Below, piece by piece: positions 25,484 to 42,689 of a stretch of 64,000 bases of DNA (position 1 is its first letter; the number at the start of each line of letters is the position of its first letter). Both the position numbers and the translations under genes were made by a program. Below the pieces are notes generated by a model. The model saw only the letters and a list, made by a program, of their open reading frames with translations. It ran no database searches and was not told the DNA's origin. The stretch comes from Halocaridina rubra (lineage: Eukaryota > Arthropoda > Malacostraca > Decapoda > Atyidae): positions 133,501 to 197,500 of the forward strand of contig JAXCGZ010007587.1 of the NCBI GenBank assembly GCA_037179515.1, read 5' to 3'.

Positions 25484-26237
25484 TGTCGTATGAATTTTGG
25501 ACTTCCATTTGAATTCACCAATTTGTAAGATGACTGGGTTATCTCACCGCTCGTCACCACTGACGTAAGGTTAATTACTATGTTATAATTATTAGTACCA
25601 GACGGGTACAAGGTAAGAATGGACAAGCAGTGATTCCTTTATCTTAATTTATTCTAGAGTACAACACATTCGACGCCTCAATGCCCCCACCCTATGACTA
25701 TCACAATCTATGATCTATTCATGCCCCGGGCAAAGTTCTAACTAACTGTCGCTCTCTGACTGCTTTCTGGCTGCCATGGGGATACTTGAAATACCCCAAA
25801 GGCAGGGCGTGTCACTAAATCTACTTCTGTCAATTGCCTTCAGGTTCAAAGAGAGGTCCCTCCTCTTTTGGGACGGGCTATTTCAGTTGGCCTATAGAAC
25901 GGAAAAGTTCCAGGTCAGAGCGTGGCTATTTGGTATCCCTCCAGGGCATATAGGGTTACTTGTGATTTTAGGCAGGGCCACATTCTGGGTCTTTCCCACA
26001 CTCTTGAGGCACTTGACGCCAGGTGGCTAAGCCATATGCTAAAGCACCTGGGTTCAGCCAGGTGCTAAGCCCTATGGATCCAGCCAGGCGCTAAGCCCTA
26101 TGGATCTGTTTACCGTACCCAGATAAACAACTGGGAGAGTATTCTATTTCACCCTTGACCTCTAGCCTCTCACGTTTCTCTTCACGACTTGTTGCAGTTT
26201 CAGATTCTGACTTCAGCAAGGCTTCAGTCATGCGACA
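25484..26237 (-). repeat. 5' LTR of the complete LTR retrotransposon
   Basis: This 754-bp LTR matches 19,004-19,757 except at about six sites (for example near 25,813, 25,830, 25,868, 25,930, 26,032 and 26,194). It begins TGTCGCATGAC on the minus strand and ends next to the PBS. Confidence 0.9.

Positions 26238-26304
<67 letters not shown>
26238..26304. repeat. (TA)n microsatellite, right flank of the LTR element
   Basis: The TA array starts directly after the 5' LTR. With the array at 18,929-19,003 it probably represents one original TA array split by the insertion. Confidence 0.95.
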
Positions 26305-26306
<2 letters not shown>

Positions 26307-26814
26307 TTTAATTCTTGTGGTACGAGAGATTACTAGAAAACGTAGTATTTTCATTGTGTCAATAAATCAGTTTATTGTGTCAGAAATAAAAATAATAAAC
26401 AAATACGAAAAACTAAGTCTATGATACAATCAGTTATTAAGGAAATAACAGTGTGAGTGAGATTGATTTTTTTCACAACTTATCAGACACTCAAATTACT
26501 TCGAAGTATCGTCTTGTTTGCGCAAGAGTTCTAACGCTAATCCTTTTTACATATTTGATATTGGCTAAAGAGATTTTTACCCCCACGCTTACAATTACTT
26601 GGGGTATATATCCTTAGAGTATCTGTTCTCGGTAGGGAAAAAAGTCCATTTACAAACATTCTTGCGCCACTATTAGTTTTGTCTATTTTTCTGTAAACAC
26701 TTTTAAGAGTATTAGCCTTTGAGGAGTAATTCTGCAGGATTTGGCTAAAACTTATATCGTATTCATATTTACTCACGAAATAAGTCTCTATTTGTAATCA
26801 AATTATTTTGAGGG
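26305..26814. other. Unassigned AT-rich sequence
   Basis: No repeat match inside the window and no convincing gene. A 79-codon minus-strand frame (26,537-26,776) has no recognisable motif and is probably chance. Confidence 0.4.
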
Positions 26815-27000
26815 AAGGGGGCTAGAATACTTCCTCCGTATTCCACTGCGTGTCGTAAGAGTCGACTAAATGGGATTGAGCGAGGGGACTGGGAATCCCC
26901 TCTTCTGTATTTTCGCTTCCCAAAGAGTCAGAGCATTTTGCCTTGACTTAGCCACTCCCCTTATAAAGGGGAAAATGCCTCACGTAGGTAAACTGATAGA
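26815..27000 (+). repeat. Dispersed repeat, family U, copy 1
   Basis: GAGCGAGGGGACTGGGAATC and the following GAGTCAGAGCATTTTGCCTTGAC and CCCCTTATAAAGGGGAAAATG blocks match 57,935-58,058 with substitutions and small gaps. It has no coding frame. It looks like a SINE-sized dispersed unit but no tRNA promoter is obvious. Confidence 0.55.
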
Positions 27001-29306
<2,306 letters not shown>

Positions 29307-30766
29307 TGATGGAGTTAGATGTTCATAAAGCTACAGGTCCTGATGATATATCCCCTCATGTACTTAAAAAATACGCAAAATCAATATAAGTGGCACTAAG
29401 TATCATATTTAAAAAGTCATTGGAGTCAGGGGAGATTCCAAGATGCTGGAAACAGGCAAACGTGATACCTATATTCAAAAAGGGAAGGAGGGATACGGCT
29501 CTGAACTATAGACCAGTTTCCTTGACCAGCATAGTTTGCAAAGTTATGGAGAAACTACTAAGGAACCATATCTCTCGTCACTTGGAATCCTTCAACTTTT
29601 TGCCAGTGAGGCAACATGGCTTCAGAGAAGGTAGATCAACAGTAACAAACTTATTAGAATTTTATGATGAGGTAAGCCGAATCTTACAAGAAAGAGAGGG
29701 CTGGGCAGATTGCATATTCCTAGACTTCCAGAAAGCGTTTGACACTGTTCCACATGGGAGACTTATTAGGAAGCTGCAAGCAATGGCTAGAATAGGTGGA
29801 AATGTCTTGGAATGGATAAAAACTTACTTAGAAGGAAGGGAACAGAGGGTTAGAGTAAGGCACTCAGTGCCTGAATGGAGAAGAGTTAGCAGTGGTTCAG
29901 TTTTAGGGCCACTTTTGTTCCTTGTATATGTAAATGACCTACCAGAGTCTGTAAATTCATTCATGAATATGTTTGCAGATGATGCAAAGATTGTGAAGAA
30001 AGTAGGAAACGAGAACAATGGTAGAGAACTTCAGGAAGATCTAAATAGTCTGCATGAGTGGTCAGAAGAGTGGCTAATGAGATTCAATACTTCAAAATGT
30101 AAGGTAATGAGAATGGGTACAAGTGCAAGAAGGCCCAAGCGTGACTACTCTGTGGCTGGAGTACAACTTCAAGAGACAGAAAATGAGAGAGATCTAGGAG
30201 TAAACATACTGGCAAATTTTTCTCCATAAATATATATAAATGGCATAGTAAGGGCAGCATATGCATTCTTATCATATATAAGGGTAGCCTTCAGGCACAT
30301 GGACAAGGAAATGTTCAGAAATATTTATATAACCTATGTGAGGCCAAAACTTGAATATGCAGCCTCCTTTTGGAATCCGCACTTGAAAAAGCACATAGCT
30401 AAGCTTGAAAAAGTTCAAAGACATGCTACGAAACTGGTGCCAGAAATACGTAATCTCAGTTAAGATGAGAGGCTGAGGGAATTAGACTTACCATCACTCG
30501 AAGCTCGAAGATTGAGAGGGATATGGTGACAGTCTTTAAATTCCTTCCTGGTTATGATAGAGTGGAAAGGGATCGATATTTTGATATGGCTGGCTCTACA
30601 ACTAGAGGTCATAGGGTGAAGCTTCGTAAAAAAAGCTTCTTTGTAGGATGTAAGGAAATACTTTTTCAGTGTAAGAGTAGTTGATAATTGGAATTGGCTA
30701 AGCGAGGAGGTAGTTAATGTTATCTCAATCCATAGTTTTAAGGACAGGTATGATAAGTATCACTAA
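29307..30766 (+). pseudogene. Partial ORF2 (RT and C-terminus) of LINE copy C
   Basis: The RT part keeps LDFQKAFD and FADDAK. A TCA-to-TAA change near 29,386 stops the frame early. A 12-nt in-frame deletion near 29,890 removes VPQG from the RT core SSGVPQGSVLG motif, which would inactivate the enzyme even if expressed. A further stop falls near 30,227 (SP-stop-IYING where sister copies read SPEIHING), then another near 30,463 and a frameshift near 30,520. Confidence 0.85.
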
Positions 30767-30853
30767 GTATAAAATGGAACCGATGGGGAGACGGGAAGAT
30801 ACGAGCTTTGGGCTCTTTCCCGTAAACACAATTAGGTAATCACAGTTACGTAA

Positions 30854-30857
<4 letters not shown>
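29307..30857 (+). mobile_element. LINE family I, copy C, in (CA)n
   Basis: A 5'-truncated copy that begins within the region before RT (TGATGGAGTTAGATG) and ends at the 3' tail AATTAGGTAATCACAGTTACG-like repeats, then CACACA. Its left flank is (CA)n and its right flank is a short (CA)n followed by (TA)n. Confidence 0.9.
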
Positions 30858-31689
<832 letters not shown>

Positions 31690-31985
31690 AGTCCCTAATA
31701 TGGGGTGGACACTAAATAGTTGGAATTGGGGAATGGAGGCTGGTTGCCCGTTCAAGCGCCTCATAATGGGTTCGATCACGGGTGTGTCACCTCTTAAAGG
31801 GCGGTTTACACGGTCAAGCGGTTCGTCGAACGCGGTTCGACAGACAAGTGTTTGAAGTGATGTTCGAACGTGTGAACGGGGTATATGGTTGTCGAACGTG
31901 AACCGCGTTCGACGAACCGTTTGACCGTGGAAACCGCCCTTAAGTCGAGCACTCTGATCACTCGTCCACCATGAACCCCTTTCGA
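31690..31985 (-). mobile_element. tRNA-derived SINE, family V, copy 1, interrupted by a MITE
   Basis: On the minus strand GGTGGACGAGTGATCAGAG (box A-like), TGCTCGAC and, after the MITE, CACACCCGTGATCGAACCC (box B region) form a tRNA-like head. The body matches the units at 32,345-32,480 and 36,295-36,475. The MITE lies in the anticodon region. Confidence 0.6.
31798..31939. mobile_element. 142-bp MITE with long terminal inverted repeats, flanked by TTAA
   Basis: The left end AGGGCGGTTTACACGGTCAA and the right end pair over about 45 bp (GGTTCGTCGAACGCGGTTC in both arms, with one small gap). TTAA occurs on both sides (31,794-31,797 and 31,940-31,943). The related SINE at 32,345-32,480 supplies an approximate empty site (CTCGACTTGTAAAG). 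TTAA duplication suggests a piggyBac-type source, but terminal bases alone do not prove it. Confidence 0.75.
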
Positions 31986-31998
31986 ATGATAATGTATC

Positions 31999-31999
<1 letters not shown>

Positions 32000-32080
<81 letters not shown>
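32000..32080. repeat. (ATT)n microsatellite
   Basis: An uninterrupted ATT array of about 80 bp. Confidence 0.97.
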
Positions 32081-32344
32081 CTTTCAATCCCAGTGATGTT
32101 AGTTGGAATATATTCATGTTTTTCCAGTGTTGTAAGTTGGGAACAATCAGGTCTGTTATTCACATCTGTGGTGGAAAAAAAAAACACGAAAAAAAACTTT
32201 TATTTTACCATTATTGTCAATGTAAAAAAATAACTTTTGCATTTTCGTCGGTGGTATTGGTTGGAAACTCTCAGGTCAACTTTTCTCTTTTTCTTTTTCT
32301 CTGTTTTTTTTGAGGCAGTTTATTTTTTCTTCATTGTTATTTAA

Positions 32345-32480
32345 CGCAGTTGTTAGAATACTCGACTTGTAAAGTGTCAAGCCCGTGGTCTAGGCCAATG
32401 CAGGGCGTTAGGAAGGGCATCTAGCCTTAATTCCCTAGCTCCTTCCTGTTTTTATCTACCATAATAATGGAGATTAACAG
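32345..32480 (+). mobile_element. tRNA-derived SINE, family V, copy 2
   Basis: TTAGAATACTCGACTTGTAA and GTCAAGCCCGTGGTCTAGGC form a degenerate tRNA-like head, followed by the body block GGGCGTTAGGAAGGGCATCT. The same body block is read on the minus strand at 36,360-36,385. Confidence 0.6.
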
Positions 32481-32662
32481 CGACACAGTAAACGGGAAAC
32501 AAAGAGTTCTTTAGATATATAAAGCAAGACACTGATTGAAACTTGATTCTCCTACTTGGAGACTTCAAAATTCGTATGATTCTTTTCTCTCTTCAATATT
32601 ATGCTACAAACAGTATGAATAACTTCTTTTTCAACTTTCATATTGGTGCATTCAGGGTTTTA

Positions 32663-32671
32663 ACAACAACA

Positions 32672-32739
<68 letters not shown>

Positions 32740-32740
32740 C
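32663..32740. repeat. (ACT)n microsatellite
   Basis: A pure ACT trinucleotide array, preceded by a few AAC units. Confidence 0.97.
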
Positions 32741-33082
32741 CTCTTTGTACTAATTAAAGATTGAAGACACCAACTCTTCATCCCAGCCCTAATAGGTTTT
32801 CGGGATGGCCATTCGTTTCCAAACTTCTTAAACTGTAAAACAACTTGGACAACGCTTTGCCCTTTCTTTTTCATATTCTTCATTAAACTTATACATATAA
32901 ATTTATTTACAAATTCCTGATTCAAGAAATTCATGTTCATAGCTTAGACACCTTACATTTTTAAGTCTTCTGTGTTATCTTATCCTACGAAAGCAGAATA
33001 GTGCAGGCCTTAGAACGCACTAAAGAATCTCTCGTTGCCTTTTTCCCCCTTAATGTAGGCAAGTCTTGTGTAAAAGATTTTA

Positions 33083-33084
<2 letters not shown>

Positions 33085-33177
<93 letters not shown>
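33085..33177. repeat. (TTA)n microsatellite
   Basis: A pure TTA array of about 93 bp. Confidence 0.97.
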
Positions 33178-33178
<1 letters not shown>

Positions 33179-33416
33179 AATCACTATCGAAATATAATAT
33201 ATGAATGAACCTTGGATTTTTATTTGTTCAAAATATTTGTATATCCGAGTATGCAAATGAATTCCCTTGGTACAAATGCTCCCCTTTAAAATATTTTTAA
33301 GTGATATATATTCATGATGTCATCCCCCCCCTTTTTTATTATCTATTTATATTGCAGTGATTCGAAACGTTAAAGCTTACTTGATAGAATATAATATGCG
33401 GTATGGCGGGAATACT

Positions 33417-33419
33417 ATT

Positions 33420-33450
<31 letters not shown>

Positions 33451-33453
33451 TTT
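33417..33453. repeat. (TTTA)n microsatellite
   Basis: A short tetranucleotide array of nine or so units. Confidence 0.9.
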
Positions 33454-33545
33454 TTGTAAAATAACTAATCTTACGATGGAGCTTGAAATACTTTTATCCG
33501 TGTTTTACACTATATATTGAAAATTAATTAGGAAATGGATAAATT

Positions 33546-33657
<112 letters not shown>

Positions 33658-33769
33658 TTCATTATACCTGAACTTCATATTACATTTGACAAACAGGTAC
33701 TATGTGCCTTAAGAATAATAAGCGTTTCACGTTCATTCGCTTTATCTTAAAATGAAAATACAAAGCTCA

Positions 33770-33990
33770 AAAACTTATTTAGATGGAAGAGACCAGAAGG
33801 TCAGAGTTAGACATGCTTGTCAGACTACAGGAATGTTAGCAGTGGGGTTCCACAGGGAGCAGTTTTAAAGCCGCCTCTGGCTCCATTATATGTAAATGAT
33901 CCACCACATTCCGAAAACATATTTTATATATGTCTAGACGATGCAGAAATCGCAAAGAGGGTAAAAAACGAAAACAGTGTAAAGGCCTTT
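33770..33990 (+). pseudogene. Old RT-core fragment related to LINE family I
   Basis: The translation keeps SSGVPQGAVLK, PLYVNDPPHSEN, CLDDAEIAKRVKNENSVK, clearly aligned with SSGVPQGSVLG, VYVNDLPESVN and FADDAKIVKKVKNEN of copy D. The catalytic FADD reads CLDD. The upstream part has a frame break before SDYRNVSSG. It is much more diverged than copies A to E. Confidence 0.75.
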
Positions 33991-34024
33991 GGAATAGCTT
34001 ATCACTCCACACGAGTGGTTAGGT

Positions 34025-34290
34025 ATGTAATTAAAAATAAGACTGTCAAGGACAGTTCGATGTTAAGTCTTCCATCAGTTACGATTCTCTTTCTATGCCT
34101 ACATCAACACCGAATATTCTTGGATATTCGTTACATGGCTTGTCCCTTCACATCTGCCAATCACAGTGCTAGCACCCCCATCTCTGTTTCTCTTTGTGTT
34201 TTCTTCGTGCCAAGGCTCGATGAGGGTAGATTTATTTTTATTTTTTTGCCTATCTTGGTGTCAATTAAAAAAAAGAAAAGAAAAAAAAGT
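34025..34290 (+). repeat. Dispersed repeat, family J, copy 1
   Basis: AGACTGTCAAGGACAGTTCG, TCTTCCATCAGTTACGATTC and CACCGAATATTCTTGGATAT match copies at 37.15, 49.16 and 57.12 kb. The 3' part (TCTTCGTGCC, GATGAGGG) resembles the 3' end of the jockey-like LINE relic at 53.98-54.05 kb, so the family is probably 3' UTR fragments of such LINEs. Confidence 0.6.
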
Positions 34291-34381
34291 CAGAACTTCA
34301 AAATGTTTGCGAAGAAATGGGCAAGAGTGCAGGAAGACCACGGAGGTATTGTTATACAAAATATTTGTATGCAACTGTGCA

Positions 34382-34382
34382 C

Positions 34383-34456
<74 letters not shown>

Positions 34457-34480
34457 TGTTTAGTGTTGCTGTTGTTATTT

Positions 34481-34563
<83 letters not shown>
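34382..34563. repeat. (ATT)n ... (AAT)n inverted trinucleotide arrays
   Basis: ATT repeats (34,382-34,454) and AAT repeats (34,482-34,563) are reverse complements separated by a 27-bp unique spacer, so the pair could form a long hairpin. Confidence 0.95.
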
Positions 34564-34569
<6 letters not shown>

Positions 34570-34669
34570 CATGCACTATTCCATACATGTCTTTCTATAA
34601 CAATACCTCCGTGGTCTTCCTGCACTCTTGCCCATTCTCTTCGTGTACATTTTGAAGTTTTTTCTCTTA

Positions 34670-34673
34670 GAAG

Positions 34674-34705
<32 letters not shown>

Positions 34706-34720
34706 GAAGAAGAAGAAGAA
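34670..34720. repeat. (AGA)n microsatellite
   Basis: AAG trinucleotide array with one TAG interruption. Confidence 0.95.
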
Positions 34721-35299
34721 ACTTTGGGCAGTGGTAGTGAGTGCTTCGTGTAGAGAAGAAAAATAGCAAGTTAAAGCCGTAGAGGCGATGAATATTGATT
34801 TGCAACCTCGTTCGTGCTGTGATTTCTCAATTGAAAATCGGTATTTCGGCTTATGTGCAATGGTGTTAAGCTGGAAAGGAAGTGAACATTAGAGTGAGAA
34901 GAGAAGATTTTGCAGGTCTTATGATATAAACGCTGGTGAAAACAATTGACCAAGGTTATATAAGATTAAGATGACGTTTGTGGGAGAGATACAATAATTT
35001 TAGAGCACATTTGGTTAATTATGTGATGAGTAATTGGGAATGATAAAGTTGGAAGCCATCATAAGTAGAATGAAGACACTAAGTGATGTTAATATCTTCC
35101 TTTATCAAGTTGTTGGAAGATGTTCTTTCGGATATGCTTCAAGTAGAAATTGTGTGGCACGTGGATCCCAATGTTAAGGATTTATCAGGCACATTTTGGG
35201 TTTAATGTCAACCTTGGTGTAAACTTATAAGGTTGTGATCTGAAGTAAACTGAAACATTTCCTTATCAATACCGCAGTTCACAGCTTCATCTGATTTAC
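34721..35299. other. Unassigned spacer
   Basis: No gene, repeat match or RNA feature is visible in this stretch. Confidence 0.5.
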
Positions 35300-35397
35300 T
35301 AAGGCCCGATTTCTTAAACAGTGTAGACCTAGGATACCATATTGTTAGTTAGCTAGACACACACAAATGGATTTCATAAACGCATCTGACGCGGTTC

Positions 35398-35439
35398 TGT
35401 GTATGGCTAGGATCCCTTGCGGGATCCTAGCCATACACA
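35398..35439. repeat. Perfect 19-bp hairpin inside the MITE
   Basis: TGTGTATGGCTAGGATCCC and its exact reverse complement are separated by TTGC. It lies directly upstream of the SINE head. Confidence 0.9.
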
Positions 35440-35632
35440 AAGCCAGCCTGCTGGCTAGTACAGTGGTAACGCGCTGGCTTCGCATTCACGAGGTCGAAAG
35501 ATCGGTCCCCGTCCAAGACCGAGAGTTTAAGCTGTTTACTGGCAGGAACTGCTGTGGGTGGACATCACAGTGGGGGGTTGGGGCTTGTCCTGGCTGACGA
35601 ATACCCATTGTAAAATGGAAATAAAGTTTATA
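35440..35632 (+). mobile_element. tRNA-Ala-like SINE, copy 1
   Basis: The head GCTAGTACAGTGGTAACGCG (box A region), CTGGCTTCGCATTCACGAGG (Ala-CGC-like anticodon arm) and GATCGGTCCCCGTCC (box B region) is tRNA-derived. The body CTGTTTACTGGCAGGAACTG is shared with 43,107-43,300. The 3' end CCCATTGTAAAATGGAAATA matches the 3' terminus of LINE G, suggesting that LINE G-type RT mobilises it. Confidence 0.75.
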
Positions 35633-35659
35633 AGTTTATGTTTAAGAAATCGGGCCTTA

Positions 35660-36075
35660 AGCTAAAAGATGTAATTTCCCTTTCATCAGGAAGTTGCCTT
35701 CCGGAATGCAACACATAACTATTTTTTAGATACCATGAAAACACCTGATGTATCCATTTCACATTATTGTTAAAGAAAAAAAAAAGAAAAAATATAATTT
35801 AAGAGAATGGCTGGATATAATAGTCGTTATAAAAAAAAATGCCCTTGGAATTCTATGAGAACACCTCAGAAGTGTGTGTATAATCTAAATACGGTAGTAC
35901 TAGTGCATAAACACAGGAAATATCATATAGAGCGTTACAAGATAGCTATGTGTGATGTATATTGTTGCATCCTTCCTATGAGACAAATTCAAATGAGAGA
36001 GAAGCGTGAGTTTCAACTAGAAATAATGAATCTTTGTGCCTAAGCTTCATCTGGGGTATTGAAGAATTGGTATAA
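35660..36075. other. Unassigned spacer
   Basis: AT-rich sequence without supported features. Confidence 0.5.
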
Positions 36076-36088
36076 ACACACACACACA

Positions 36089-36162
<74 letters not shown>
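36076..36162. repeat. (CA)n microsatellite without a LINE insertion
   Basis: A CA array with one CCA interruption. It is one of three (AC)n arrays in the window that lack a family I copy. Confidence 0.95.
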
Positions 36163-36164
<2 letters not shown>

Positions 36165-36294
36165 AATAAATGCATACCATCTGAATAGAGAAAACTAATT
36201 ATTTAATACTTACTTACCCTTCTTCTCAAATTAGCTCCAGCACATATGATATAATAAGAAATATAATGAGGAAAACATAAATGGTGTTGTTTGC

Positions 36295-36475
36295 TGTTTT
36301 ATGTGTCACTCTTAATCCGCATTCGAATAAGGGTGGACAATAACAGGTTGAAGCTGGGGAATCAAGAATGGATGCCCTTCCTAACGCTTTCTTGTGACTC
36401 GATGGCAGGTCTTTCATTTCCCGATTCGACTGCTCTATTCACTACGCTAGAGCTGTTCCCAAATGAGCAAAACAT
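36295..36475 (-). mobile_element. tRNA-derived SINE, family V, copy 3
   Basis: Minus-strand CTCTAGCGTAGTGAATAGAG (box A-like) and CATCGAGTCAC (degenerate box B) precede the body block AGCGTTAGGAAGGGCATCCA. The body extends through TTGTCCACCCTTATTCGAAT. Confidence 0.6.
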
Positions 36476-36814
36476 AAATAAATAACTCAGATCGCATCCG
36501 TTTAAAGTTGATTATTACATGTGCGTCATCTTTCTGAAGTTATTGGGGAGGGGCGGGGGGGGGATGATCCTGGGAGCGTCCTGTTATGAGTTACATGAAG
36601 AGGAACTTTTGAGTTGAAGTACAATATATGTCAGGAAGCAAGTGCCACTTCTTACATACGCTCATTACTCTTCTCCCCACCCCCCACGCACTTCCGGGGT
36701 GGAGGATATATATTGTGGTTTTTCTTCATTCACTCGGTATCGTTTTTCCTTCCATTTTATTCCTTTTTATATATTGGTAGGTAGCTCAGTGCTTTATTTG
36801 ATGATGGTGTTGTC

Positions 36815-36818
<4 letters not shown>
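36476..36818. other. Unassigned spacer
   Basis: Contains a G-run (GGGGCGGGGGGGGG near 36,548) but no supported gene or repeat. Confidence 0.45.
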
Positions 36819-36896
<78 letters not shown>

Positions 36897-36917
36897 GTTA
36901 TTATTATCATTATTATC
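36819..36917. repeat. (ATT)n microsatellite
   Basis: ATT array with GTT and ATC interruptions near its 3' end. Confidence 0.96.
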
Positions 36918-37149
36918 CAGCCGACTGCAAGATAGAAATGGCTTAGTATGATGTCATTAAATGTTATTAATTTTGCAACGAGTTGAATAAGCAGTGTTTC
37001 GAATAATGTCCCTGAAATGAAAAGAAAAAAAGCACTGAATAAGTATTTATGAATAATAAAAGAAAAATACTATTAAGCTCTCCCGTAGTGTGCAGATATT
37101 TGTAGTAAATTAATGTAGTCGCCTATGTTGCATGTGAGAGCACCTGCTA

Positions 37150-37510
37150 CAACTGAAGGTCTCTTGAACTTTAATAGGACTGTCCAGGACAGCTCGATTT
37201 GAAGTCTTCCTTCAGTTACGGTTCTTTTCCTATGCCTACATTTACACCGAATATTATGGGGCATTCGTTACACATCTTTCACTTGGTCTCACTTCTGACA
37301 AGTTACAATACTCTTCATCTTTGTTTCGCCTTCCTATCACATAATTATTGTCTTCATTACTTTGATTACTCTCTCGTTTTGTATTTTTTATTGTTTCTCT
37401 CTGACCCATTCTTAAGTTGGTGCTTCTTTAACATGTTTTTGGTGCCCGGGCCCGATAAGGGCAATTCCCTTTGGCCCTTCCTGTATCACTCTTTAAAAAA
37501 CAAAAAAACT
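37150..37510 (+). repeat. Dispersed repeat, family J, copy 2
   Basis: GGACTGTCCAGGACAGCTCG, TCTTCCTTCAGTTACGGTTC and CACCGAATATTATGGGG align with the other J copies. The 3' end GGTGCCCGGGCCCGATAAGG and CACTCTTTAAAAAAC resembles the jockey-like LINE terminus. Confidence 0.6.
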
Positions 37511-38053
37511 AAATAAAAAACTTATCCATCTAGCACTCATTATTATTATATACTAAATCTGAATTCAAATGTGATTTTTATATATCCTTGTGCATTAATT
37601 CTATTCCTATTTTGATATTGTATGTTATTTGGTTTAATTAATTTAGGCATAATTTTAAAAGCATAAGTCTATCGTGTGGAAATCTGAAGTTTTATTCTGT
37701 GGTGCATCGCAAGTTGTTTTACCAAAACAGGAAGAGTTTATTTTCCCCAGAGGAGAATTATACTGTTTATAATTTTTGCAGTTTTAAGAATTGCAAACTG
37801 TATTTTATTGTAAATATAATTAATAATCGCATATGTACTATTGGTTCATGTCTGTTCCAATTTCTTTGCTTTTTTCTTATTATGCACACACACACTTATT
37901 TTGACGGCTTCGTGACAATAATTAGTGAAAGGGATACTCATTGTGCTAAATTTGCCAATCAAATAGTATATAGTCTCAAGTAACATTCGTAGTGGTCGAA
38001 ACTTACTTTTCCCTGGTTTAAAAATGGTATTGGTTTTATTTGATAATATGATG
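37511..38053. other. Unassigned AT-rich spacer
   Basis: A 94-codon plus-strand frame (37,699-37,983) has no recognisable motif. Nothing else is supported. Confidence 0.4.
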
Positions 38054-38054
38054 C

Positions 38055-41041
<2,987 letters not shown>

Positions 41042-41066
41042 GTCTAAAAATGGAACCGATCAGGAG

Positions 41067-41099
41067 ACGGGAAGATACGAGCTTTGGGCTCTTTCCCGT
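41067..41099 (+). ncRNA. 3' UTR stem-loop of LINE family I
   Basis: ACGGGAA (41,067-41,073) pairs with TTCCCGT (41,093-41,099), and inner GAGC pairs with GCTC around a TTTGG loop, with a GATAC internal loop. It is present in copies B, C, D and E and in the 18.4-kb fragment. In the diverged copy at 60,146-60,178 the stem is preserved through paired changes. Such 3' stem-loops are recognised by RT in L2-type LINEs; that role here is inferred. Confidence 0.7.
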
Positions 41100-41129
41100 A
41101 AACACAATTAGGTAATCACAATTAGGTAA

Positions 41130-42689
<1,560 letters not shown>

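Larger units (their letters stand above)
19004..26237 (-). mobile_element. Complete LTR retrotransposon copy 2, non-autonomous (gag-position ORF only, no pol)
   Basis: The 7.2-kb minus-strand element has 5' LTR 25,484-26,237, PBS, one ORF, a long non-coding internal region, PPT and 3' LTR 19,004-19,757. The LTRs are both 754 bp and differ at about six positions by eye, so the insertion is young. No protease, RT, RNase H or integrase frame is present in the 5.7-kb internal region. That structure fits gag-only or LARD-like non-autonomous elements, which would need enzymes from a related autonomous element. TA arrays flank both ends, so a target-site duplication cannot be defined. Confidence 0.85.
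35302..35657. mobile_element. 356-bp MITE with 19-bp TIRs and TA target duplication, carrying a SINE
   Basis: The ends AGGCCCGATTTCTTAAACA and its exact reverse complement at 35,639-35,657 are flanked by TA (35,300-35,301 and 35,658-35,659), the signature of Tc1/mariner-type insertion. Inside lie a perfect hairpin and a tRNA-Ala-like SINE. No transposase frame is present, so it would depend on enzyme supplied elsewhere. Confidence 0.8.

Noticed and set aside
25342..25626. 94-codon minus-strand frame crossing LTR and PBS
   Set aside because: It overlaps the better-supported ORF in another frame and crosses the LTR boundary.
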